From Melioribacteraceae bacterium (GTDB taxonomy: Bacteria > Bacteroidota > Ignavibacteria > Ignavibacteriales > Melioribacteraceae): a stretch of DNA of 5,143 nt. This document shows positions 1 to 4,968 of the stretch, piece after piece (positions within the stretch are counted from its first letter, which is position 1; the number at the start of each line of letters is the position of its first letter). Location: NCBI GenBank assembly GCA_027858595.1, contig JAQICK010000117.1, positions 1 through 5,143 on the forward strand, read 5' to 3'. The notes under the pieces are model-generated. The model was not told where the DNA came from, searched no databases, and worked only from the letters and a program-made list of their open reading frames with translations. A program made the position numbers and the translations under genes.

Positions 1-561
1 TAACTGAATTGAAGATTTCATAAAAGCACGTGTTTCATCGTGTTTTCCCCACATTACCATTGGAGGTCCAGTGATTTCATACTTTTCAAGAAATGGGAAA
101 AGTAAGTTTTCAAGTTTCAAATAATGTTTTTCAACATCCATTAGCTCGTTAAAAAGTGTATGAATTCCAATGATAGTTTTTTTATCACTTGCTGTCAGTA
201 CTCCATTATCCACAGCATATTGGAAATGTTTAATTTTATCAATATGCTTTTGAAGGGCTTCGTTCTCTTTAATGAAAACAGAGAGTGGATGTCCCTCTGG
301 AATTTTCTGAGCCATTGAAGTATCGATTTCACCTTTCAAAGCATCTGTGTGTAGGTCACAAAGCTTTAACACTTCCTCACGGTCCAATCCCTCTTCTATC
401 AACTCTTCCTCCGCTTGCACAACTTCACTGTATGGAACACTTCCCATCATTTCAACTAATTTTACTTGTGTTTCCTCGGCTGTATCGCCACCGTGTAAAC
501 CAAGAATTAGTTTCTTTAGCTGATCAACTCTGTGCCTACTGTTATTTATAAATTCACTCAT
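1..561 (-). CDS. DUF438 / hemerythrin-like domain protein, 5' part (3' end outside window)
   Basis: The reverse strand is open from the ATG at 561 to the window edge, giving 187 residues with no stop. Residues about 8-75 look like the DUF438 domain (N-terminal SEFINN-RHRVDQLKKLI; EEELIEEGL at 52-59; LCDLHTDALKG at 67-77). Residues about 88-187 look like a hemerythrin-type four-helix bundle. Candidate metal ligands are His91 (GHP), His106, His146, Glu151 (HYLKLENLLFP) and His174 (MWGKHDETR). The GITGPP-like stretch followed by MW..HDE.R is characteristic of DUF438 proteins. In this family a PAS domain often follows the hemerythrin part, but that would lie outside the window. A Shine-Dalgarno-like AAGGAA sits 6 nt before the start. 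The gene diverges from the sigma operon across 236 bp. The family is usually thought to sense or handle oxygen, NO or iron, but no precise role can be read here. Family assignment is firm; function is inferred. Confidence 0.88.
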   Translation of the reverse strand, partial: MSEFINNSRHRVDQLKKLILGLHGGDTAEETQVKLVEMMGSVPYSEVVQAEEELIEEGLDREEVLKLCDLHTDALKGEIDTSMAQKIPEGHPLSVFIKENEALQKHIDKIKHFQYAVDNGVLTASDKKTIIGIHTLFNELMDVEKHYLKLENLLFPFLEKYEITGPPMVMWGKHDETRAFMKSSIQL

Positions 562-709
562 TATATATTCCTTATTGTTTTCTTAAGCAGATTTTATTTT
601 CTGATTTAAAACTACTGTTTATTTAGATTCAATACAAATAAAAAAGCTTCTAATACTTGAGTTAACACATCCAAGATTAGTATGATATCAAAAAAAAAAC
701 AAAAGACAT

Positions 710-736
710 TGTAACAATTTCCCATTTCAATTCGTC
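710..736 (+). promoter_or_regulatory. ECF-type promoter of the sigma operon (probable autoregulation)
   Basis: TGTAAC at 710-715 and CGTC at 733-736 are separated by exactly 17 bp. This matches the general group-IV (ECF) promoter form, an AAC-containing -35 and a CGTC/CGTA-type -10. The start point would fall near 742-745, about 55 nt before the sigma ATG. An A10 tract at 690-699 lies just upstream and could act as an UP-like element. ECF factors commonly recognise their own promoter, so this is most likely the autoregulated promoter of the four-gene operon. I looked for the same TGTAAC/CGTC pairing elsewhere in the window and found none. Confidence 0.7.
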
Positions 737-744
737 TTTATGTT

Positions 745-768
745 GGAAGCAATTAAAACAATGCTTCC
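745..768 (+). promoter_or_regulatory. Leader hairpin in the 5'UTR of the sigma gene
   Basis: GGAAGCA (745-751) and TGCTTCC (762-768) form a perfect 7-bp stem with a 10-nt A-rich loop. It starts within a few bases of the predicted transcription start, so it would sit at the 5' end of the operon mRNA. It could stabilise the transcript, affect translation, or act as a DNA operator. The sequence does not decide between these. No poly-T tract follows, so it is not an intrinsic terminator. Confidence 0.4.
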
Positions 769-797
769 TAAATCAGTTTATAATTATTTATTAGTTA

Positions 798-1331
798 ATG
801 AATTTAAAATCGACAAAATATAATTTTCTATTTCAACAACATAAAAATGATATTTATCATTACTCACTTTTTATGCTAGGAAACCGATTTGATGCAGAAG
901 ATGCAGTTCAGGATGTTCTTATAAAAACTTGGGAAAACATTAATTATTTCAACATTCTTTCAGCTAAAGCTTGGATGATTAAAACAACGCACAATCGTTG
1001 TCTTGATATACTCAGAAAAAGAAAACGGAGTTTAAATAATGAAGCCCCTATTGATGAATTCTTTAGTGATAATTTTTCTAATCCAAATGAAAAAGATTTA
1101 GACACTGTGGTAAACAATAAAATTTTATCTGACAAGATAAAAGAGAAAATACAAGTGCTTCCAGAAAATTTAAAATCAGTTTTTGTCCTTTACGAAATTC
1201 AAGGATTCAAATATAGAGAGATTAGCAAAGCACTGGATATACCGCTCAATAGTGTAAAAGTATATTTAATGCGAGCAAGAAAAAAATTACAAGAGGAATT
1301 AAAAAGCTATGAACTACAAGAAGTCATCTAA
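798..1331 (+). CDS. RNA polymerase sigma factor, ECF (group IV) family
   Basis: This 177-residue protein has the usual ECF length and two-domain layout. Sigma region 2 covers about residues 10-77: the DAEDAVQDV motif at 32-40 matches the conserved region-2 helix that contacts core polymerase, and the aromatic/basic stretch around WMIKTTHNRCLDILRKRKR (59-77) is the -10 recognition part. Region 4 covers about 112-168: LPENLKSVFVLYEIQGF..REIS.ALDIPLNSVKVYLMRARKKL forms the helix-turn-helix that reads the -35. The start is fixed by an in-frame TAG at 792-794 immediately upstream. No Shine-Dalgarno is visible before it; the leader is AT-rich. The gene's last 23 nt overlap the anti-sigma gene, implying translational coupling. 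It is first in a four-gene operon behind an ECF-type promoter and so is probably autoregulated. The family call is very secure. The inducing signal cannot be read; envelope stress is inferred from the neighbours. Confidence 0.95.
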   Translation: MNLKSTKYNFLFQQHKNDIYHYSLFMLGNRFDAEDAVQDVLIKTWENINYFNILSAKAWMIKTTHNRCLDILRKRKRSLNNEAPIDEFFSDNFSNPNEKDLDTVVNNKILSDKIKEKIQVLPENLKSVFVLYEIQGFKYREISKALDIPLNSVKVYLMRARKKLQEELKSYELQEVI

Positions 1332-1878
1332 TATTAGTGAAGAACTACTTGATAGAATTATCTCTGTCGCGTATGGAAGTGCTTCCTTTTTTGAGAAGAG
1401 ACGAATTGAAAAATTAGCCACTGAAAATGAAGCTGTAAAAGAGTTGCTGGATGAATACAAGAGTACAGCTCAAGCTGTTCATTCAATTCCAAAGGAAGAA
1501 TATACAGGAGAGCTAAAAGTTAAAAACATTAGCGAATTGAGCAAATCAATTTTTGATGATTTCTATTTAATACTAATAGGAAAGCCTGTAATAACAGCTG
1601 TAACAACGGTTCTGTTAATTTTTGCAATTACATTTTCCCTTTTCAACAATAGAGAACTAACATACGAAGGCTACTCAGTTGCAGAAGTTCAAAAGGCAAA
1701 TCTTGAAACAAAACAAGCTTTACAAATTGTGCAAAATATTTTTAGTAAAACTGAAGATAAAATAAAATATGATATTCTTACAAACGAAGTTTCGAAACCA
1801 ATTAAAGATGGAATGAACACAGTTAATAAATTATTTAAGAAGGAGAAAGAAAATGAACCGAGCGAAAAAAAATCATAA
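1309..1878 (+). CDS. Single-pass membrane protein, probable anti-sigma factor
   Basis: This 189-residue protein has a cytoplasmic N-terminal part (about 1-88), one hydrophobic segment at about 92-112 (PVITAVTTVLLIFAITFSLF), and an extracytoplasmic C-terminal part (about 113-189) that is helical and ends in a Lys/Glu-rich tail. This topology, and its place directly behind the ECF sigma gene with a 23-nt overlap, is that of a membrane anti-sigma factor. The N-terminal part (LLDRIISVAYGSASFFEKRRIEKLATEN...LLDEYKS, from 13) resembles the short helical sigma-binding regions of such proteins. It has no HxxxCxxC zinc-finger motif, and indeed no cysteine at all, so it is not a ZAS-type anti-sigma. 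AGAGG at 1292-1296 is a possible ribosome site about 12 nt before the start. The outer part (YSVAEVQKANLETKQALQIVQNIF) could be the signal-sensing or proteolysis target region. The role is inferred from position and topology, not from a recognised catalytic or binding motif. Confidence 0.78.
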   Translation: MNYKKSSNISEELLDRIISVAYGSASFFEKRRIEKLATENEAVKELLDEYKSTAQAVHSIPKEEYTGELKVKNISELSKSIFDDFYLILIGKPVITAVTTVLLIFAITFSLFNNRELTYEGYSVAEVQKANLETKQALQIVQNIFSKTEDKIKYDILTNEVSKPIKDGMNTVNKLFKKEKENEPSEKKS

Positions 1879-2536
1879 GCAAATCGCAGAGAATTATAAG
1901 AGCGAGCACCATGTGACAAAAGAAAATAATTTTAATCACATGAACGTTAAAACATTATTGAGCATTGCATTATTATTTATTGCAACTCTAACATTTGCAC
2001 AAAAGAACGATTACTCTAAATACAAAGGTTATGTTGACTTTGGAAATTTAGAAAAATTTGAGACAAGCGAAGAAGTCGTAGAGGTGGTTATTGAAGAACA
2101 TCTTTTACGAATGGTCTCCAAAATGGCAGGCAAAAATGAGCCAGAACTTAGTAGCATTCTTGACGGAATCAAACTAATTAAGGTTAACACTTTTGGTGTT
2201 TCAAAGGAAAACTACAACCAACTTGCAAATATTGTAAAAGATGTTGACAAAAAGTTAATGAATGCTGGTTGGGATAGAATTGTAAAAACTCGATCGAACG
2301 ATGAAGTGGTAAATGTATTTATTCTTACTTCGGATGAAGAAAGAATTGATGGACTTGTTGTAACATCTGTAGAAAAGGGTGGAGAAGCAGCGTTTGTAAA
2401 TATTGTTGGAGATATCGATTTGGAAACTATTGGAGAGTTAAGCGATAAATTTGACATCCCTTCAATAAGTGATTTGAATGAACACAAACGTCATGATAAC
2501 AAATATGATTTGGACAGTTCAACCGACATAGATTAG
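1853..2536 (+). CDS. Exported DUF4252-domain protein
   Basis: A typical signal peptide (MNVKTLLSIALLFIATLTFA, cut before Gln50 in this numbering) is followed by a mature domain matching DUF4252. It has an early GYVDFGNLEKF (59-69), a VEVVIEEHLLRMVSKMA helix (76-92), LDGIKLIKVNTFGV (103-115), a conserved NAGWDRIVKTR (137-147), and a C-terminal VNIVGDIDLETIGELSD (182-198). The last 25 or so residues are polar and charged. The start is uncertain. ATG 1853 has an ideal AAGGAG (1840-1845) 7 nt upstream and overlaps the anti-sigma gene by 26 nt, but it adds 29 polar residues before the signal peptide. ATG 1940 begins exactly at the signal peptide but has no visible Shine-Dalgarno. The AAGGAG also encodes Lys/Glu codons of the anti-sigma tail and may be coincidental. 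DUF4252 proteins often lie behind ECF sigma genes in Bacteroidota; their molecular function is not known to me. Likely a periplasmic product of the same stress operon. Confidence 0.85.
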   Translation: MNRAKKNHKQIAENYKSEHHVTKENNFNHMNVKTLLSIALLFIATLTFAQKNDYSKYKGYVDFGNLEKFETSEEVVEVVIEEHLLRMVSKMAGKNEPELSSILDGIKLIKVNTFGVSKENYNQLANIVKDVDKKLMNAGWDRIVKTRSNDEVVNVFILTSDEERIDGLVVTSVEKGGEAAFVNIVGDIDLETIGELSDKFDIPSISDLNEHKRHDNKYDLDSSTDID

Positions 2537-2545
2537 GAGAAAACT

Positions 2546-3088
2546 ATGAGATTGAAAAAAGTAAAATTAGTTTTGGGCTTTCTTATGATTGCCATACTCT
2601 TTACTGGATGTATCGGAGTTGATAGAAGTTTTAGAGGTATCCGAGATTATGTTCTTGCTTCATCTGAGAGTCAGTTTGATAAGGAATTTGAGTTCTCTTT
2701 CGGAGCAGTTACAATCGGGATGGCGGAGATAGCAATTAACTTTGCAGATGTTGAAGAACCAATAGATGAAATATTAAGTGAAATTAATAGTGTTCAAGTT
2801 GGCATTTATAATAGTTCTTCTGAAGAGAAGTTTAAATCCAATTTTGAGGAATTAAACTTTCTTACAAATAAAATGAAGAATGCTGGATGGGACTGTATAG
2901 TCCGCTCTGTTGACAAAAATGATATGGCTGCAGTGTTTGTAAGAATTCACGAGGACGAATTAAATCAACTTTTTGTAATTGCAATAAATGAGGATGAGAT
3001 TGTTCTGGCTGAAGTTCTTGGCAATCTCAACAAAGTAATTGAAATTGCTATACGTGAAAAGGGTTTAGATTTCGCAATGGGAAATTAA
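2546..3088 (+). CDS. DUF4252-like lipoprotein
   Basis: This 180-residue protein starts with a basic n-region and hydrophobic core, then a lipobox LFTGC whose Cys22 would be lipidated; the -3 residue is Phe rather than the usual Leu. The mature part parallels the preceding gene: a SVQVGIYNSSSEE segment (82-94), NKMKNAGWDCIVRS (108-121), AAVFVRIHED (128-137), LFVIAINEDEIVLAEVLGNLNKVIEIAI (142-169). The shared NAGWD plus the beta-rich context around it make it a diverged DUF4252 paralogue. AGGAG at 2535-2539 overlaps the stop codon of the upstream gene and lies 6 nt from the ATG, so the start is secure and the two genes are translationally linked. It is the last gene of the operon. It is probably anchored to the inner or outer membrane; there is no clear Asp after Cys22 (it is followed by Ile-Gly), so inner-membrane retention by a +2 Asp rule is not indicated. 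Molecular function is unknown. Confidence 0.83.
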   Translation: MRLKKVKLVLGFLMIAILFTGCIGVDRSFRGIRDYVLASSESQFDKEFEFSFGAVTIGMAEIAINFADVEEPIDEILSEINSVQVGIYNSSSEEKFKSNFEELNFLTNKMKNAGWDCIVRSVDKNDMAAVFVRIHEDELNQLFVIAINEDEIVLAEVLGNLNKVIEIAIREKGLDFAMGN

Positions 3089-3123
3089 ATAAAAAGGGGA
3101 TATGTCGGCACAACACATCCCCT
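3087..3123 (-). terminator. Intrinsic terminator acting on the minus strand
   Basis: AGGGGATATGT (3095-3105) and ACACATCCCCT (3113-3123) form an 11-bp stem with one A-C mismatch and a 7-nt loop. On the minus strand the stem is followed directly by TTTTATTT, giving a classic factor-independent terminator. On the plus strand the bases after the stem are ATATCGG, with no T tract, so it should be much weaker for the sigma operon even though it begins only 6 nt after that operon's stop. It would end leftward transcripts from the glutamine synthetase gene, leaving a 3'UTR of about 260 nt. Confidence 0.75.
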
Positions 3124-3138
3124 ATATCGGAGTACAGA

Positions 3139-3160
3139 TTAATTAGTTTACACTAATTAA
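3139..3160. repeat. Perfect 9-bp inverted repeat, AT-rich
   Basis: TTAATTAGT (3139-3147) and ACTAATTAA (3152-3160) are perfect complements around a 4-base spacer. It can form a hairpin on either strand but has only one G-C pair in the stem and no adjacent T tract, so it is a poor terminator by itself. It lies 15 nt right of the terminator stem in the convergent intergenic region and may help define the 3' end of the sigma operon transcript, or be a protein-binding palindrome. Confidence 0.5.
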
Positions 3161-3235
3161 ACTATTCTATGAACTTAGTAATAAGGTTTATATGGCTGAG
3201 TTCTTATGATGACAGCAAATTTTATATTGGATTGC

Positions 3236-3315
3236 AAAATTCCAGCAATCTCTTTCACAAAAATCAAAATATTATTTAATTCTTCGCAGTAATAAAATAA
3301 GATTGCGGGAATTTT
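3236..3315. repeat. Imperfect 16-bp inverted repeat with 48-nt spacer
   Basis: AAAATTCCAGCAATCT (3236-3251) and AGATTGCGGGAATTTT (3300-3315) are complementary at 15 of 16 positions. A third GATTGC copy at 3230-3235 can pair instead with GCAATC at 3245-3250 (9-nt loop), so two structures compete for the same bases. The element lies in what should be the long 3'UTR of the glutamine synthetase transcript. The stem is stronger than expected for random AT-rich sequence, but the long spacer makes it an unlikely terminator. Function unknown. Confidence 0.5.
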
Positions 3316-3383
3316 TGCGAATTTCAACTAAATGATTATTGCTGAAATGCTTAGAACTTAGCCGTTTATATTAAATTTGTAAA

Positions 3384-4403
3384 TTATTTATCTACACCAT
3401 TAACAGTATCAACAATTGCTGAAGCAACTTTATAAGGGTCTGCATTTGATGCTGGCCTTCTATCTTCCAACCACCCTTTGTAGCCTTGTTCAACAGTACC
3501 TATAGGAATACGAATAGAAGCTCCTCTATCTGAAACTCCATAAGAAAATTTATCAATTGACTGTGTTTCATGGGCACCAGTTAATCTTAAATGGTTTTGA
3601 TCGCCATAAACATCTATGTGTCTTTGAATCGCATCTTCAGTTCCAAAAGCTTCACAGATTTTAGCGTATGTTGCTTTACTTCCACAATTTCTTAAAGTAT
3701 TATTAGAAAAATTAGCGTGCATTCCGGAACCATTCCAATCACCAGAAACTGGTTTTGGATCTAAATTGATTCTCACGTTATGTTCTTCTCCAACTCTTTC
3801 CATTAAGTAACGAGCAACCCATAGTTGATCTCCTGCTTCTTTTGCCCCTTTTGAGAAAACTTGATATTCCCATTGACCTTTCATTACTTCTGCGTTCACA
3901 CCTTCAATATTTATTCCTGCTTCAATACATAAATCCAAATGTCTTTCAACTATATCACGGCCAACACTATACTCAGCACCAACAGAACAATAAAATGGTC
4001 CTTGTGGTGGTGGGTAATAACCAGGAGCAGGAAAACCATAAGGTGTATGGTGATTCAAATCCCACAATACGTATTCTTGCTCAAAACCAAACCAAAAATC
4101 ATTGTCAGTGTCTTTAATAGTTGCTCTAGCGTTAGTTACATGAGGAGTTTTATCCGGGTTTAATACCTCTGTCATAACTAAATATGCATTTTTTCTATCG
4201 GGATCTTTAAATATACGAACAGGCTTCAATAATAAATCCGAAGGGTTTCCTTTAGCTTGCATTGTTGATGAACCATCAAATGACCACACGGGAACATCTT
4301 CTAGTTTTCCATTAAAGTCAGATAAAACTTTTGTTTTACTTCTCATTTGTTGAGTTGGGTTTGCACCATCTAACCAAATATATTCTAATTTAGAACGCGA
4401 CAT
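3384..4403 (-). CDS. glnII: Glutamine synthetase, type II (beta-grasp) family
   Basis: It makes glutamine from glutamate, ammonia and ATP in the cytoplasm, the entry step of nitrogen assimilation. Its 339 residues and motifs fit the eukaryote-like GSII family, not the longer GSI or GSIII. Visible conserved parts (numbered from the ATG at 4403) are YIWLDG near the start, FDGSS (Asp43), FGFEQEY with Glu108/Glu110, NAEVMKGQWEYQ with Glu172/Glu179, NGSGMHANFS with His229, LTGAHET with Glu279, DRGASIR with Arg293/Arg298, and EDRRPASN with Glu313/Arg315. By alignment to the known human enzyme these cover the metal, ammonium, glutamate and phosphate ligands, so it should be active. I chose 4403 over the longer ATG at 4433 because GGAG lies 5 nt upstream, the family begins right there, and the longer form would overlap the upstream gene. 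It follows the Lrp/AsnC gene after 10 nt and is probably co-transcribed with it and controlled by it. It may be annotated glnA. Confidence 0.96.
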   Translation of the reverse strand: MSRSKLEYIWLDGANPTQQMRSKTKVLSDFNGKLEDVPVWSFDGSSTMQAKGNPSDLLLKPVRIFKDPDRKNAYLVMTEVLNPDKTPHVTNARATIKDTDNDFWFGFEQEYVLWDLNHHTPYGFPAPGYYPPPQGPFYCSVGAEYSVGRDIVERHLDLCIEAGINIEGVNAEVMKGQWEYQVFSKGAKEAGDQLWVARYLMERVGEEHNVRINLDPKPVSGDWNGSGMHANFSNNTLRNCGSKATYAKICEAFGTEDAIQRHIDVYGDQNHLRLTGAHETQSIDKFSYGVSDRGASIRIPIGTVEQGYKGWLEDRRPASNADPYKVASAIVDTVNGVDK

Positions 4404-4413
4404 GTTGTCTCCA

Positions 4414-4875
4414 CTATTTATTTTTAGTAACATTTATTTTAGTTGTTTCTTTAATAGTTGAAAGAATAAAGCGAGAATGAGTACGCTTAACTCCTTTCCA
4501 AGATTGAATTTTACTAAGTAGCTTTTCCAAAGACTCTGAATCTTTTACAAGTGCCTTCATTACATGCGAACCTTCCCCAAGGACAGCATAACACTCTAGA
4601 ATTTCCTCTGTGTTTCTTACATTTTCAGCAAATGATTCGTAATGTTTTGAAGAATCAGTATGGATTGTAATAAACACCATTAAATCTAATCCAAAAACTT
4701 TTAAATCTAGCTTGGTAAAGTATCCAGAAATTATTTTTTTTTCTTCCAATTTGTTTAATCTTTCACTTAAGGATGGTAGCGAAAGTCCTACTGCTTCAGC
4801 AAGTACATTTCTTTTAGTTCTTCCATCATCTTGAAGCATATTCAAGATTTTCAAATCTATTTCATCTAACATCAT
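4414..4875 (-). CDS. Lrp/AsnC-family transcriptional regulator
   Basis: This 153-residue protein has the full Lrp/AsnC layout. An N-terminal winged helix-turn-helix covers about 3-52 (LDEIDLKILNMLQDDGRTKRNVLAEAVGLS..SLSERLNKLEEKKIISGY), followed by the RAM ligand-binding and oligomerising domain at about 62-145, with ALV..SESLEKLLSKIQ and the final strand RFILSTIKETTKI. These proteins form dimers to octamers that respond to amino acids. At the ligand loop, where many members have G-x-x-D-Y/F, this one reads GEGSHVMKALVKD (100-112), suggesting a different effector preference. Tandem ATG codons at 4875 and 4872 make the start ambiguous by one residue; no strong Shine-Dalgarno is visible. It precedes glutamine synthetase by 10 nt in the same direction, so a role in regulating nitrogen assimilation, and its own operon, is a reasonable inference. 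Confidence 0.93.
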   Translation of the reverse strand: MMLDEIDLKILNMLQDDGRTKRNVLAEAVGLSLPSLSERLNKLEEKKIISGYFTKLDLKVFGLDLMVFITIHTDSSKHYESFAENVRNTEEILECYAVLGEGSHVMKALVKDSESLEKLLSKIQSWKGVKRTHSRFILSTIKETTKINVTKNK

Positions 4876-4911
4876 CTTATTTTCTTAGGTTGTTTATAAA
4901 TTATAACTCAA

Positions 4912-4940
4912 AATATAAGGTTAAAATTCTTTTTTGGCAA
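4912..4940 (-). promoter_or_regulatory. Sigma-70-like promoter for the lrp-glnII pair
   Basis: On the minus strand TTGCCA (4940-4935) and TATATT (4917-4912) are 17 bp apart, each matching 5 of 6 bases of TTGACA and TATAAT. The start point would be near 4905, giving a leader of about 30 nt to the Lrp start. A second TATAAT lies at 4905-4900 but has no good -35. AT-rich DNA yields chance -10 boxes, but the paired match at ideal spacing is better than background. Confidence 0.55.
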
Positions 4941-4968
4941 ATATTATTTAGAATTATTTAAAATATTT
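4939..4968. repeat. Phased AT-rich repeats against the lrp promoter
   Basis: AAATATT (4939-4945) and AATATTT (4962-4968) form an inverted repeat with centres 23 bp apart, about two helical turns. Between them ATTATTTA occurs twice, at 4943-4950 and 4953-4960, with a 10-bp period. The block abuts the -35 of the predicted promoter. Such phased AT-rich repeats are typical of Lrp-family binding regions, so this could be an autoregulatory site. Base composition alone could also produce it. Confidence 0.35.

Noticed and set aside
607..638. Bacteroidota-style promoter (TTTG, 20 bp, TAGTTTTA) for the DUF438 gene on the minus strand
   Set aside because: One base off the TAnnTTTG consensus, and such matches are frequent in AT-rich sequence. 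Plausible location but not strong enough to list.
3169..3279. Plus-strand 36-codon ATG ORF overlapping the above
   Set aside because: No ribosome site, no recognisable features, composition like non-coding sequence, and it conflicts with the opposite-strand ORF.
3175..3327. Minus-strand 50-codon ORF with a TTG start in the convergent intergenic region
   Set aside because: It has no ATG and no ribosome site, it spans the inverted repeat, and a run of this length is expected by chance in about 300 bp of AT-rich DNA read on both strands. A homologue search would decide.
3171..3361. 8-bp direct repeat GAACTTAG at 3171-3178 and 3354-3361, as a possible target-site duplication around a small mobile element
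   Set aside because: The interior has no matching terminal inverted repeats at its ends, and one 8-mer repeat is expected by chance in an AT-rich region of this size.
3842..4163. Open frames antisense to glutamine synthetase
   Set aside because: They are shadows of a strongly conserved enzyme gene, with no ribosome sites or recognisable domains. The same holds for minus-strand frames under the sigma, anti-sigma and DUF4252 genes and the plus-strand frame at 285-551.
4404..4433. Ten-residue N-terminal extension of glutamine synthetase from ATG 4433
   Set aside because: It overlaps the Lrp gene, lacks family similarity, and the internal ATG at 4403 has a good GGAG 5 nt upstream.
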